DNA from: Tenacibaculum skagerrakense
GTDB lineage: Bacteria; Bacteroidota; Bacteroidia; Flavobacteriales; Flavobacteriaceae
Direction of reading: 5' to 3'
Length of the DNA stretch: 64,000 nt
Assembly (NCBI RefSeq): GCF_004345825.1
Contig: NZ_SLXM01000005.1
Location: 1,290-65,289, forward strand
A program made the position numbers and the translations under genes. The stretch's first letter is position 1. Each line of letters begins with the position of its first letter. Positions 47,449 through 56,576 of this stretch are shown here, in pieces. The notes below the pieces were generated by a model. The model searched no databases. It had not been told where the DNA came from and worked only from the letters and a program-made list of their open reading frames with translations.

Positions 47449-48714
47449 TTGGAAGATACTAAGCACAAGAATTTTTACAGTATTGGAGTAAGCTATATAA
47501 AAGCTGATGCACAAACGCGTGGTAAGTTTTCATTATCTGCGAATGGTAAAATAGCATTGTTAAACGAAGCAAAAGCAAACGGTTTTGACGGAGTTTTTGT
47601 ACTGTCTACATGTAATAGAACGGAAATAATTGGTTTTGCAGAACATCCTTTTCAATTAATTAGTATGCTATGTAAGCATTCAAATGGTTCTGTTGAAGAG
47701 TTTGCGAAAATATCGTACGTACACAAAAACCAAGAAGCAATTCAGCATTTATTCAATATTGGTACTGGTTTAGATAGTCAAATATTGGGAGATTATGAAA
47801 TTGTAGGACAGCTTAGAACAGCTTTCAAAATTGCAAAAGAACACGGAACTACAAATGCATATTTAGAACGTTTGCTTAATAATGTAATGCAGGCTAGTAA
47901 ACGAGTAAAAAATGAAACGAAACTAAGTTCAGGAACAACGTCAGTTTCTTATGCAGCGGTTCAATATTTAATTGAAAATTTAGACGATTACAATTCTAAG
48001 AATATATTAGTGTACGGTTTAGGTAAAATGGGAAAACATACCTGTAAAAACTTAGCTGAATACACACGTAATAATCAAGTAACGCTAATAAACCGAACAG
48101 AGGAAAAGGTAGATGAGTTTATCAAAGAATACCCTTTTATCAACAAATCTAAAATAGAGAATTTAACAGAAGAAATTGACAATGCAGATGTATTAATCGT
48201 TTCTACAGGTGCTTCTGAGGCTACTGTTACTTTAGAAAATATTCCATTAGATCGAAATTTACTGATTTTAGACTTGTCAGTTCCAGCCAACGTTGATCCA
48301 AGTATTAAAAACTTAGAAAATGTAAAGTTGGTTAATGTAGATGAATTATCTAAAGTTACTGATGAAACTCTAGCAATTCGTAAACAAGAAATTCCATTTG
48401 CAAAGCAAATTATAGAAGAGCATAAACAGGAGTTTAATGATTGGTTAAACCATAGACGTTTTACTCCAGCAATTAATGCGCTAAAAGAGTCTCTTGAAGC
48501 AATTCAACGAGACGAAATCAACTTTCATAAAAAGAAAATTAATAATTTTGATGTAGATCAAGCAGAAGCAATTACATCAAGATTCATTCAAAAAATAACT
48601 ACACAATTTGTAAAGCACTTAAAAACTGAAGAAACTTCAATAAGCCAAAGCATAGAAGTAATGGCAAAGGTGTTTGGCACAAATTTAGAAACAATTGATG
48701 CAGAAAATCATTAG
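47449..48714 (+). CDS. hemA: Glutamyl-tRNA reductase
   Basis: HemA reduces glutamyl-tRNA to glutamate-1-semialdehyde with NADPH, the first committed step of C5-pathway heme synthesis. The 421-residue protein has GVSYIKADAQTRGKFSL near residue 13, the catalytic Cys55 in FVLSTCNRTE, GLDSQILGDYEIVGQLRTAF near 104, and the NADPH-binding LVYGLGKMGKHTCKNLA near 186. The start must be TTG 47449, because the only upstream ATG (47433) is followed at once by a stop and no in-frame ATG exists nearby. It overlaps the fused hemC-hemD gene by 17 bases. Confidence 0.95.
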   Translation: MEDTKHKNFYSIGVSYIKADAQTRGKFSLSANGKIALLNEAKANGFDGVFVLSTCNRTEIIGFAEHPFQLISMLCKHSNGSVEEFAKISYVHKNQEAIQHLFNIGTGLDSQILGDYEIVGQLRTAFKIAKEHGTTNAYLERLLNNVMQASKRVKNETKLSSGTTSVSYAAVQYLIENLDDYNSKNILVYGLGKMGKHTCKNLAEYTRNNQVTLINRTEEKVDEFIKEYPFINKSKIENLTEEIDNADVLIVSTGASEATVTLENIPLDRNLLILDLSVPANVDPSIKNLENVKLVNVDELSKVTDETLAIRKQEIPFAKQIIEEHKQEFNDWLNHRRFTPAINALKESLEAIQRDEINFHKKKINNFDVDQAEAITSRFIQKITTQFVKHLKTEETSISQSIEVMAKVFGTNLETIDAENH

Positions 48715-50284
48715 AATCGGTACTCGTGATAGCGAGTTAGCTTTATGGCAAGCTAAAAAAGTTCAAAGCTTATTAGAAGAGTTAGAGTACACTACTCAAA
48801 TAGTTCCAATAAAATCTACAGGAGATATAGTTTTAGACAAACCTTTGTACGAACTAGGTGTTACAGGAATTTTCACTAAGAATTTAGACATTGCAATGTT
48901 AAATGGTGATATAGATATCGCAGTCCATTCAATGAAAGACGTCCCTACAGTTTTACCAGAAGGAATTGTTCAAGCTGCTGTTTTAAAGCGCGCTAACTAC
49001 AATGATATTTTGGTGCTAAAGGATAATGAAGAGTTTATGGCACAACCAGAAGGTGTTATTGCTACTAGTAGTTTACGTAGAAAAGCGCAATGGTTAAATA
49101 GATATCCAACTCATAAAGTTGAAGATTTACGAGGTAACGTAAACACTCGTTTACAAAAAGTAATTGATAATGAGTGGAACGGAGCCATTTTTGCTGCTGC
49201 TGGATTAGAACGAATAGGGAAAAGACCAAGTGGAGCTGTAAACCTTTCTTGGATGATTCCTGCTCCTGCACAAGGTGCTATTATGATTACTGCATTAGCT
49301 GAAGATGATTTTTCTTTAGATGCTTGTAATCAATTAAACGATGTTGATACAGAAACATGTACAACCATAGAGAGAGAGTTCTTAAACCGTTTAGAAGGAG
49401 GTTGTACAGCACCAATTGGAGCATTGGCTTATATAAACGAAGTTGATAAAGAGCTTGTTTTTAAAGGAGTTTTATTAAGCAGAGACGGAAAGAAAAAAAT
49501 AGAGGTTAGTAAGAAAGTTCCTATTGGTAAGCATAAATTTGTAGCTAAAGATTGCGCAAATTATATCATTGAAAAAGGAGGGAAGCTTATCATTATGGAA
49601 GATTTAGGAATTGAAAAAGAATTTTCAATTTTTTCTACCAAAAAATTATCTGAAGCGCAAAAGAAATTACTTCCTACAAAAGTACATGTTGAGGATAGTG
49701 ATTTTATAAAAATTAGATATAACCGTATTGCACCAAAAATTGTTAAAGAAGGAATAGAGAATGTAATTCTTACAAGTAAGAATGGTGTAGAAGCTTTGTT
49801 GAATAATTTCTCTTCTGATGAATTACAGTTTAAGAATATTTACTGTGTTGGAAGAAGAACAAAAAAATTAATTGAACAGAAGATAGGTAAGGTTGCTCAC
49901 TCAGAACGAAATGCAGATAGACTAGCGAAGTACTTAGCCAATGAGATTAAAGGTAAAGAAGTAACCTATTTTTGTAGTGATTTACGTTTAGATACTTTGC
50001 CAACCAAATTATCAGAAAGTAACATCATAGTTCATGAGATTGAAGCATACAAAACAATGTATAGTCCTGCAAAAGTGGATGATAAAGTAAACGGAGTTTT
50101 ATTCTACAGCCCATCTACAGTTGAGAGTTATATGCAAGAGAATGAAGCTGATAAATTAGCATTTTGTATTGGTGAGACTACAGCAAAAGAAGCGGCTAAG
50201 TATTTCAAAGAAGTAAAAACAGCCAAATTACCTACCGTAGAAAGTGTTATCGAGTTGGTAAATACACATTTTGTAAAAGAGTAA
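48698..50284 (+). CDS. hemC: Fused hydroxymethylbilane synthase / uroporphyrinogen-III synthase (HemC-HemD)
   Basis: The 528-residue protein joins two consecutive enzymes of tetrapyrrole synthesis. Residues 1-300 are HemC: IRIGTRDSELALWQA, DIAVHSMKDVPT and the dipyrromethane cofactor Cys236 in LEGGCTAPIGAL. Residues 305-528 are HemD-like: NVILTSKNGVEALLNNF, the NADRLAKYLAN region, and VNGVLFYSPSTVESYM near the end. Fusion would pass the unstable hydroxymethylbilane directly to the synthase that closes it. Start ATG 48698 lies inside the last codons of hemA. HemD domains vary in sequence, and the assignment rests on these motifs and position. Confidence 0.92.
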   Translation: MQKIIRIGTRDSELALWQAKKVQSLLEELEYTTQIVPIKSTGDIVLDKPLYELGVTGIFTKNLDIAMLNGDIDIAVHSMKDVPTVLPEGIVQAAVLKRANYNDILVLKDNEEFMAQPEGVIATSSLRRKAQWLNRYPTHKVEDLRGNVNTRLQKVIDNEWNGAIFAAAGLERIGKRPSGAVNLSWMIPAPAQGAIMITALAEDDFSLDACNQLNDVDTETCTTIEREFLNRLEGGCTAPIGALAYINEVDKELVFKGVLLSRDGKKKIEVSKKVPIGKHKFVAKDCANYIIEKGGKLIIMEDLGIEKEFSIFSTKKLSEAQKKLLPTKVHVEDSDFIKIRYNRIAPKIVKEGIENVILTSKNGVEALLNNFSSDELQFKNIYCVGRRTKKLIEQKIGKVAHSERNADRLAKYLANEIKGKEVTYFCSDLRLDTLPTKLSESNIIVHEIEAYKTMYSPAKVDDKVNGVLFYSPSTVESYMQENEADKLAFCIGETTAKEAAKYFKEVKTAKLPTVESVIELVNTHFVKE

Positions 50285-50294
50285 TATAATACAC

Positions 50295-50343
50295 CTCGAG
50301 TACAGTTAAGAGGTTTTAAGAATTGGTCTTGACTGCGCTCGAA
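50295..50343. repeat. Imperfect inverted repeat between hemC-hemD and hemB
   Basis: CTCGAGTACAGTTAAGA (50295-50311) and TCTTGACTGCGCTCGAA (50327-50343) are complementary at about 14 of 17 positions. A related TTTCGACTTCGCTCAATC occurs near 45747. Elements built on CGAGCGCAGTCGAGA are frequent between genes in Flavobacteriaceae, so this looks like a decayed copy of an interspersed repeat. Confidence 0.55.
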
Positions 50344-50364
50344 GAGACAAAACATAACCGATAT

Positions 50365-51330
50365 ATGTTTAGAACACGCAGACTTAGAAAAACAGAAAAC
50401 GTTCGTCGATTGGTAAGAGAAAATAAACTTTCAGTCGACGATTTTATATACCCATTATTTATTGAAGAAGGACAAGGAATTGAAAAAGAAATTCCATCTA
50501 TGCCTGGAATTAAAAGATATTCATTAGACACAATATCTAAAGAATTAGATGAATTAGTTGAATTGAATATTCCTGCAGTTTTATTATTCGGTATTCCTGC
50601 TAATAAAGATGAAGTAGGTACCGAAACTTGGAATGATAATGGAATTATGCAACAGGCTATTCGTTTTATCAAGAAGAACTATCCTAGTTTATATGTAATT
50701 ACAGATGTTTGTTTTTGCGAGTATACTTCACATGGACATTGTGGTGTATTGTGTGATCATGATGTTGATAATGATGCAACGCTTTTGAATTTAGCTAAAC
50801 AAGTTATTTCTCACGCCAAAGCTGGCGTAGATATGGTGGCGCCATCAGGAATGATGGACGGAACTATAGCAATGATTCGTGAAAGTTTAGATGCAGCTGG
50901 TTATCCTAATTTGCCAATTATGGGATATTCTGTAAAATATGCTTCTGCATTTTATGGTCCGTTTAGAGATGCGGCAGATTCAGCTCCGTCATTCGGAGAT
51001 AGAAGAACCTATCAAATGGATCCAGCAAATAGAGATGAAGCTCAGAGAGAAGCTACATTTGATGATGAAGAAGGAGCGGATATTTTAATGGTAAAACCTG
51101 CATTGTCATATTTGGATATTATTAGAGATCTAAAAAATAATTTCGATCGTCCAATAGCTTGTTACAATGTAAGTGGTGAATATGCAATGGTAAAAGCAGC
51201 TGCTGAAAAAGGTTGGATTGATGGAGAGCGCGTTATGATGGAAAGTTTGTTATCAATGAAAAGAGCGGGAGCTGATATCATCATTACCTATTTTGCTAAA
51301 GAAGCAGCTAAAGTATTATCAAAGAAATAA
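50365..51330 (+). CDS. hemB: Delta-aminolevulinic acid dehydratase (porphobilinogen synthase)
   Basis: HemB condenses two 5-aminolevulinate molecules into porphobilinogen. The 321-residue protein starts [16 protein letters not shown]. It has the cysteine metal site [20 protein letters not shown] near residues 115-134 and the two Schiff-base lysines in [18 protein letters not shown] and [15 protein letters not shown] chose ATG 50365 because the frame upstream to 50323 lies within an interspersed repeat. It follows the fused hemC-hemD gene by 80 bases and is probably in the same operon. Confidence 0.95.
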   Translation: MFRTRRLRKTENVRRLVRENKLSVDDFIYPLFIEEGQGIEKEIPSMPGIKRYSLDTISKELDELVELNIPAVLLFGIPANKDEVGTETWNDNGIMQQAIRFIKKNYPSLYVITDVCFCEYTSHGHCGVLCDHDVDNDATLLNLAKQVISHAKAGVDMVAPSGMMDGTIAMIRESLDAAGYPNLPIMGYSVKYASAFYGPFRDAADSAPSFGDRRTYQMDPANRDEAQREATFDDEEGADILMVKPALSYLDIIRDLKNNFDRPIACYNVSGEYAMVKAAAEKGWIDGERVMMESLLSMKRAGADIIITYFAKEAAKVLSKK

Positions 51331-51412
51331 GATCACTAAGAGGAAAGTTAAGTAATTCATATTAATTGATTACTTTTCATATTTATTTTCGTTTTAAGAG
51401 AAAAGAATACAA

Positions 51413-52708
51413 ATGGAATTCAAAAAATCACACAAATTATATAACAAAGGATTAGTAAATTTAGTAGGGGCGGTAAATTCTCCTGTGAGAGCATTTGCAT
51501 CTGTAGGGGGTAATCCTTTATTTATTGAAAAGGCAAAAGGTAGTAAAATTAAAGACGTAGACGGGAATTCGTTTATCGATTTAGTATTGTCTTACGGGCC
51601 TATGATTTTAGGTCACCGTCATCCAAAAGTACAAAAAGCAATTACCAAAGCTTTAAAAAATGGATATTCTTTTGGAGCTTCTACAGCAAATGAAATTAAA
51701 CTAGCTAAAATAGTTTGTGATGCTTTCCCAGGAATGGATAAGGTTCGTTTTGTAAATTCAGGTACAGAGGCTGTGTTAAGTGGAATTCGTTTAGCTAGAG
51801 CATATACTGGTAAAGATAAAATTATAAAATTTGCAGGTTGTTATCACGGTCACCAAGACTCATTACTAGTTGCTGCAGGTTCTGGTTTAGCAACGTTAAG
51901 CTTACCAGGAAGTAAAGGTGTACCAGAAGGAGCAGTAAAAAATACACTTATAGCAAATTATAATGATTTAGATAGTGTAAAAGCACATTTTGAAAAGCAT
52001 GATGATATTGCCGGTGTAATTTTAGAACCAGTTGCAGGTAACATGGGAGTTGTAATTCCTCAGGATGATTTCTTAAAAGAGTTAAAAGCATTTTTAGAAT
52101 CAAAAGGAGCTTTATTAATTGTTGATGAAGTAATGACAGGTTTCCGTTCTAAGTTTGGAGGAGCTCAAGAATTATTAGGAGTAGAAGCAGATATTACATG
52201 TTTAGGTAAAGTAATTGGAGGAGGTTTTCCAGTTGGTGCTTATGGTGCAAGAAATGAAATTATGGAGAATGTAGCTCCTTTAGGAGGTATGTACCAAGCA
52301 GGAACGTTGAGTGGAAATCCGATTGCAATGGCAGCTGGAATCTCAACATTAACTGAGTTGAAAAAGCAAAATCCGTATGAGTTTTTTGATAAAGTTGCGG
52401 CCATAATTGAAAGAAGCTTATTGACTTCTGCTCAAAAGTATGGAGTTGAGTTGACTGTAAATAGATTTGGTTCTATGATTAATCCTTTCTTCACTAGTAA
52501 ACACGTAACTAATTTTGAAGAGGCACAATCTTCAGATACTAAGAAATTCGCTGTGTTTTTCTGGGAAATGATTAAAAATGGAGTGTTTTTACCACCATCT
52601 CAATTTGAAGCTTGGTTTCTATCAAGTGCTTTAAGTTCGAAAGACATTGAGAAAATTAAGAAGGCTATAGATAACTCTATGGAAGCTGTTTCTAAAATGG
52701 AAGCGTAA
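51413..52708 (+). CDS. hemL: Glutamate-1-semialdehyde 2,1-aminomutase
   Basis: HemL isomerises glutamate-1-semialdehyde to 5-aminolevulinate with PLP or PMP. The 431-residue protein has AVNSPVRAFASVGG near 21, MILGHRHPKVQKAI near 64, FVNSGTEAVLSGIRLARAYTG near 107, the DEVMTGFR motif near 240, and the PLP lysine in CLGKVIGGGFPVGAYG near 263. It lies 82 bases after hemB and 3 bases before a small lipoprotein gene. Confidence 0.97.
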   Translation: MEFKKSHKLYNKGLVNLVGAVNSPVRAFASVGGNPLFIEKAKGSKIKDVDGNSFIDLVLSYGPMILGHRHPKVQKAITKALKNGYSFGASTANEIKLAKIVCDAFPGMDKVRFVNSGTEAVLSGIRLARAYTGKDKIIKFAGCYHGHQDSLLVAAGSGLATLSLPGSKGVPEGAVKNTLIANYNDLDSVKAHFEKHDDIAGVILEPVAGNMGVVIPQDDFLKELKAFLESKGALLIVDEVMTGFRSKFGGAQELLGVEADITCLGKVIGGGFPVGAYGARNEIMENVAPLGGMYQAGTLSGNPIAMAAGISTLTELKKQNPYEFFDKVAAIIERSLLTSAQKYGVELTVNRFGSMINPFFTSKHVTNFEEAQSSDTKKFAVFFWEMIKNGVFLPPSQFEAWFLSSALSSKDIEKIKKAIDNSMEAVSKMEA

Positions 52709-52711
52709 ATT

Positions 52712-53176
52712 ATGAAGTTAGTTGTTACCTTATTTTTTAGTCTTTTCCTTATGGCTTGTTCAAATAAAAGTGTAAGTCAGTCACATCAAGAAAGTACAGT
52801 TGTAAATGTATACCAAGGTGTTTTAAATGGAGCAGGAGAAGAGGGGTTAGAAGAGGGAAACTTGATAATAGAGTCTAATGAAGCTTGGCAAACATTTCTT
52901 GAAAAACTGAATAGTGTAAACAACGTATCAGGACAATTTAACTCAACTATAGATTTTTCAAAAAATAATGTAATTGTTGCAGTTGACCGTGTAAGGAATA
53001 CGAGTGGTTTTTCGATTAAGCTAGAGAAGGCTCAAGAAGAAAACGACCAATTAATGTTTAGTGTACTTAAAAAAGGTCCTAGTTCAAACGACATGGTTGC
53101 CACAGTAATTACACAACCAATAGATATAATAGTAATTAATAAAACAAACAAAAAGATAGTTTTTGTAACGAAATAA
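52712..53176 (+). CDS. PrcB-like lipoprotein within the hem operon
   Basis: The 154-residue protein has a lipobox (LMAC, Cys16). A small beta domain of the PrcB C-terminal type follows: [40 protein letters not shown] and [17 protein letters not shown]. PrcB family members include a non-catalytic subunit of a surface protease complex in spirochaetes; the role here is unknown. It is tightly packed between hemL (3 bases) and hemE (1 base), so it is expressed with the heme enzymes though not an enzyme itself. Confidence 0.78.
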   Translation: MKLVVTLFFSLFLMACSNKSVSQSHQESTVVNVYQGVLNGAGEEGLEEGNLIIESNEAWQTFLEKLNSVNNVSGQFNSTIDFSKNNVIVAVDRVRNTSGFSIKLEKAQEENDQLMFSVLKKGPSSNDMVATVITQPIDIIVINKTNKKIVFVTK

Positions 53177-53177
53177 A

Positions 53178-54206
53178 ATGATAAAGAACGATTTATTCTT
53201 AAGAGCCTTAAAAGGAGAAACAGTTGATAGACCACCAGTGTGGATGATGAGACAAGCAGGTAGATATTTACCTGAGTTCATGGAAATACGTGAAAAGTAT
53301 GATTTCTTTACACGTTGTAGAACTCCAGAATTGGCCTCAGAAATTACAGTACAACCTATCCGAAGATTTGGAATGGATGCTGCTATTTTATTTTCAGATA
53401 TCTTGGTTGTTCCTCAAGCCATGAATGTTGAGGTAGAAATGAAGCCTAATTTTGGTCCATATTTACCAAATCCAATTCGAGATAAGCAATCATTAGATAA
53501 GGTAATTATTCCTGATGTAAATGAGGAATTAGGTTATGTAATGGAGGCTATTAAAGCAACTAAAGAAAAATTAAATAACGAGATTCCTTTAATCGGTTTT
53601 GCTGGTTCTCCATGGACTATTTTATGTTATATGGTACAAGGACAGGGTTCTAAAAATTTTGATAAAGCAAAAGAATTTTGTTTCACACAACCAGTTTTGG
53701 CACACCAATTGTTAATGAAGATTACGGATACCACAATTGCTTATTTAAAAGCAAAGGTAAAAGCAGGTGTTGATGCTGTTCAAATTTTTGATTCTTGGGG
53801 CGGAATGCTATCACCAACAGATTATCAAGAGTTTTCATGGCAATACATCAATAGAATTATCGAAGCATTAAAAAATGACGCACCGGTAATAGCATTTGGT
53901 AAGGGATGTTGGTTTGCTTTACAAGAAATGTCTAAATCGAACGCGTCGGCTTTAGGAGTAGATTGGACATGTTCTCCAAGGAATGCAAGATATTTAACCG
54001 GTGGAAATGTAACGTTACAAGGTAATTTTGATCCATCAAGATTACTTTCTCCACCAGCCGAAATAAAAAAAATGGTCACAGAAATGATCAACAATTTTGG
54101 AAAGGACAAATATATTGTTAACTTAGGGCACGGTATTTTACCAAATATACCTGTTGAAAACGCTAAAGCATTTATTGATGCCGTTAAAGAGTACAAAGTT
54201 GAATAA
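53178..54206 (+). CDS. hemE: Uroporphyrinogen decarboxylase
   Basis: HemE decarboxylates the four acetates of uroporphyrinogen III to give coproporphyrinogen III. The 342-residue protein carries the signature [17 protein letters not shown] near residue 15, the catalytic Asp in [32 protein letters not shown] near 140, and the C-terminal [19 protein letters not shown] segment. It starts one base after the PrcB-like gene. Confidence 0.97.
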   Translation: MIKNDLFLRALKGETVDRPPVWMMRQAGRYLPEFMEIREKYDFFTRCRTPELASEITVQPIRRFGMDAAILFSDILVVPQAMNVEVEMKPNFGPYLPNPIRDKQSLDKVIIPDVNEELGYVMEAIKATKEKLNNEIPLIGFAGSPWTILCYMVQGQGSKNFDKAKEFCFTQPVLAHQLLMKITDTTIAYLKAKVKAGVDAVQIFDSWGGMLSPTDYQEFSWQYINRIIEALKNDAPVIAFGKGCWFALQEMSKSNASALGVDWTCSPRNARYLTGGNVTLQGNFDPSRLLSPPAEIKKMVTEMINNFGKDKYIVNLGHGILPNIPVENAKAFIDAVKEYKVE

Positions 54207-54230
54207 ATAAAAAATTAAATAATAATTCCC

Positions 54231-54830
54231 ATGAAAAGATTCGTATCATTTCTGTTAATTATTCTTGCTACAAGCGTATTTGCACAAAAAAAATACTACA
54301 ATCAGGCAGTAAACAGTTGTGCAGGTAAGTCTTCTGAAGAATTAATAGATAAATGTATTAAAGATAGTTACTTGTTGAACTATGACTTTACAACTGATGA
54401 AGGAAAAGTTGTTAGTACTAAAGATATTAAGAAGCCTATCGTAATTTTAGCTGCTGCTGGTTGGTCTGCTCCATGTATTGGACAAATTCCAGCAATCAAT
54501 GAAATTGTTGATATTTATCATAAAGATTTTGAGTTTATCATGATTTTTTGGGATAAAAAGGATAAGTTAGGAAGGTTTAAAGAAAAAGTTGATTCTAGAG
54601 TTTTACTTGTGCCTCCTGGAGAATTAGATAAGGTTGAACAAGGTAATTTAGATATCAGTGGATTTGTTCACAAATTAGATTATCCAACGGCTTATTTAAT
54701 AGATAAAAACAAGAAGTTTGTTGATGTAAAAAGAGGAGCAGCAATTCCTTCTAAAACAGTTACTAGAGAACAAGCTAATGAAACTAACATTTCTGAGTTG
54801 GAAAAATTTATCAAGCAAGCTTTAAATTAA
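54231..54830 (+). CDS. Secreted thioredoxin-like protein lacking the first catalytic cysteine
   Basis: The 199-residue protein has a signal peptide (MKRFVSFLLIILATSVFAQ). A TlpA-like thioredoxin fold follows: TDEGKVVSTKDIKKPIVILAAAGWSAPC near 58-83, FEFIMIFWDKKDKLGRFKEK, and YPTAYLIDKNKKFVDVKRGAAI. The usual WCxxC site reads WSAPC, so only the second cysteine remains, and disulfide exchange of the normal type is unlikely. Two further cysteines (NSCAG and DKC) lie in the N-terminal part. It ends the first block of the hem operon, 24 bases after hemE, with a terminator after it. Confidence 0.82.
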   Translation: MKRFVSFLLIILATSVFAQKKYYNQAVNSCAGKSSEELIDKCIKDSYLLNYDFTTDEGKVVSTKDIKKPIVILAAAGWSAPCIGQIPAINEIVDIYHKDFEFIMIFWDKKDKLGRFKEKVDSRVLLVPPGELDKVEQGNLDISGFVHKLDYPTAYLIDKNKKFVDVKRGAAIPSKTVTREQANETNISELEKFIKQALN

Positions 54831-54853
54831 TCCAAAAGAATATATTAATTATA

Positions 54854-54891
54854 AAACCTCTTTCTTACATTTGAAAGAGGTTTTTATTTTT
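54854..54891 (+). terminator. Terminator after the thioredoxin-like gene
   Basis: AAACCTCTTTC/GAAAGAGGTTT forms an 11-bp stem with loop TTACATTT and a T tail. The loop contains most of a -7 element for the next gene. Confidence 0.85.
54866..54873 (+). promoter_or_regulatory. -7 element embedded in a terminator loop
   Basis: TACATTTG spans the loop of the preceding terminator. It could start the EI24-like gene at 54897 about 25 bases downstream. Confidence 0.4.
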
Positions 54892-54896
54892 TAGCT

Positions 54897-55625
54897 ATGA
54901 TACAATCAACCATTACCGCAATTAAAGCATATTTTGATGCATTTGAAACCATTAATAAATTAAAACTTTGGAAATATTTTTTTATTCCAATTCTTATTAG
55001 TGCTATAGCTGCACTTATCATAGGTTCAATTACCTATTTTTTATCTGATGATTTGGGTTATTATGTGGCTAAGATTTGGCCTTGGGAATTTGGCAAAGAA
55101 ACGTTTACTTCAATTGGTAATTTTTTAAGTGGTGTGGCTATTGTTGCTATAGGATTTATTTTATATAAACATATTGTTTTAGCATTATCTTCTCCTTTTA
55201 TGGGGCCAGTTTCTCAAAAAATTGAAGAGCATTTTTATGGAGATCAACATACGCATAGAAAAATCACTTTTTCAGAATCTTTAACTAGAGGAATTCGAAT
55301 TAGTATACGAAATATTACGAGAGAGTTATCGTTAACAGTGTTACTTTTAATTTTGGGGCTTATTCCTTTAATAGGTCTTTTTTCTTCTGTTTTATTATTT
55401 CTTGTTCAAGCTTATTATGCTGGTTTTGGAAATATGGATTATACTTTAGAAAGGCACTATAACTATAAGGATAGCATCACTTTTGTTAAAAGACATAGAG
55501 GTACAGCCATCGGTAACGGAATAATCTTTATGTTATTTTTATTGATTCCTGTGGTAGGAGTAATTTTAGTATTACCATTTTCTGTGACTTCGGCAACAAC
55601 AGAAACTATGAAAAAAATTCAATAA
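54897..55625 (+). CDS. EI24/CysZ-like membrane protein
   Basis: The 242-residue polytopic protein has hydrophobic helices near residues 26-48, 74-96, 150-175 and 203-227. The sequence KHIVLALSSPFMGPVSQKIEEHFYG matches the EI24 domain family, which includes the sulfate permease CysZ. Its substrate is not evident. It lies between the thioredoxin-like gene and hemF with its own start region after a terminator. A cysC gene is 3.6 kb away, so a link to sulfate is possible but weak. Confidence 0.87.
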   Translation: MIQSTITAIKAYFDAFETINKLKLWKYFFIPILISAIAALIIGSITYFLSDDLGYYVAKIWPWEFGKETFTSIGNFLSGVAIVAIGFILYKHIVLALSSPFMGPVSQKIEEHFYGDQHTHRKITFSESLTRGIRISIRNITRELSLTVLLLILGLIPLIGLFSSVLLFLVQAYYAGFGNMDYTLERHYNYKDSITFVKRHRGTAIGNGIIFMLFLLIPVVGVILVLPFSVTSATTETMKKIQ

Positions 55626-55641
55626 AAAACTTCATTATAAT

Positions 55642-55649
55642 TACTTTTG
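55642..55649 (+). promoter_or_regulatory. -7 promoter element of hemF
   Basis: TACTTTTG matches TAnnTTTG and lies 18 bases before ATG 55668, giving hemF its own promoter. Confidence 0.55.
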
Positions 55650-55667
55650 CCGAACAATTAAAGAAGA

Positions 55668-56570
55668 ATGAAAGACCAATTTTACGCATACATTCAACAG
55701 TTACAAGATACCATAACAAATGAACTAGAAAAGATAGATGGAAAAGCTACTTTTCGAGAAGATTTATGGGATAGACCAGAAGGAGGAGGAGGAAGAACTC
55801 GTGTAATTGAAAACGGAAATGTATTTGAAAAAGGAGGCGTAAATATATCTGCTGTACATGGAGAATTACCTGAAATTTTAAGAAAGCAGTTTAAAGTTGA
55901 AACAGGTAATTTTTTTGCTTGTGGTCTGAGTTTAGTATTGCATCCTGTTAATCCATTCGTACCAACTGTACATGCAAATTGGCGTTATTTTGAAATGTAT
56001 AATGAAAAAGGAGAGATTGTAACTCAGTGGTTTGGTGGAGGACAAGATTTAACACCGTACTATCTTTTTGATGAGGATGCTATTCATTTTCATACAGTAT
56101 GTAAAGAAGCTTGTGATAAGCATCATAAAGATTTTTATCTTACATACAAGGAAACATGTGATAACTATTTTTGGAATGCTCATAGAAATGAAGCTAGAGG
56201 AGTTGGTGGATTGTTTTTTGACTACTTAAAAGAAACGAAGGAGTTTTCTATGCAAGACCGTTATAACTTTGTAACGGAAGTTGGAAATAGTTTTCTAAAT
56301 AGTTATGTTCCTATTGTAACAAAAAGAAAAGAAACAGAATACACAAAAGAGCACAAAGATTGGCAAGAAGTTCGTAGAGGTAGGTATGTAGAATTTAATT
56401 TAGTACACGATAGAGGTACTTTATTTGGATTAAAAACTAACGGACGTATTGAGAGTATTTTAATGAGTTTACCTCCAGTTGTACAATGGAAATATGACCA
56501 TGTTCCTGTCGAAGGAACAGAAGAAGCTAGGCTACTTGAAGTTTTAGCAAATCCTAAAACTTGGGTGTAA
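55668..56570 (+). CDS. hemF: Oxygen-dependent coproporphyrinogen III oxidase
   Basis: HemF uses molecular oxygen to convert coproporphyrinogen III to protoporphyrinogen IX. The 300-residue protein has the family signatures EDLWDRPEGGGGRTRVIENGNVFEKGGVN near residue 28, NPFVPTVHANWRYFE near 95, WFGGGQDLTPYYLFDEDA near 120, GVGGLFFDYL near 180, and the C-terminal LMSLPPVVQWKYDHVPVEGTEE. No hemN was seen in this window, which fits an aerobic lifestyle. It has its own -7 element. Confidence 0.97.
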   Translation: MKDQFYAYIQQLQDTITNELEKIDGKATFREDLWDRPEGGGGRTRVIENGNVFEKGGVNISAVHGELPEILRKQFKVETGNFFACGLSLVLHPVNPFVPTVHANWRYFEMYNEKGEIVTQWFGGGQDLTPYYLFDEDAIHFHTVCKEACDKHHKDFYLTYKETCDNYFWNAHRNEARGVGGLFFDYLKETKEFSMQDRYNFVTEVGNSFLNSYVPIVTKRKETEYTKEHKDWQEVRRGRYVEFNLVHDRGTLFGLKTNGRIESILMSLPPVVQWKYDHVPVEGTEEARLLEVLANPKTWV

Positions 56571-56576
56571 GGAGCT

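Noticed and set aside
50316..50672. Minus-strand frame across the start of hemB
   Set aside because: It is a shadow of hemB, with no promoter or recognisable protein features.
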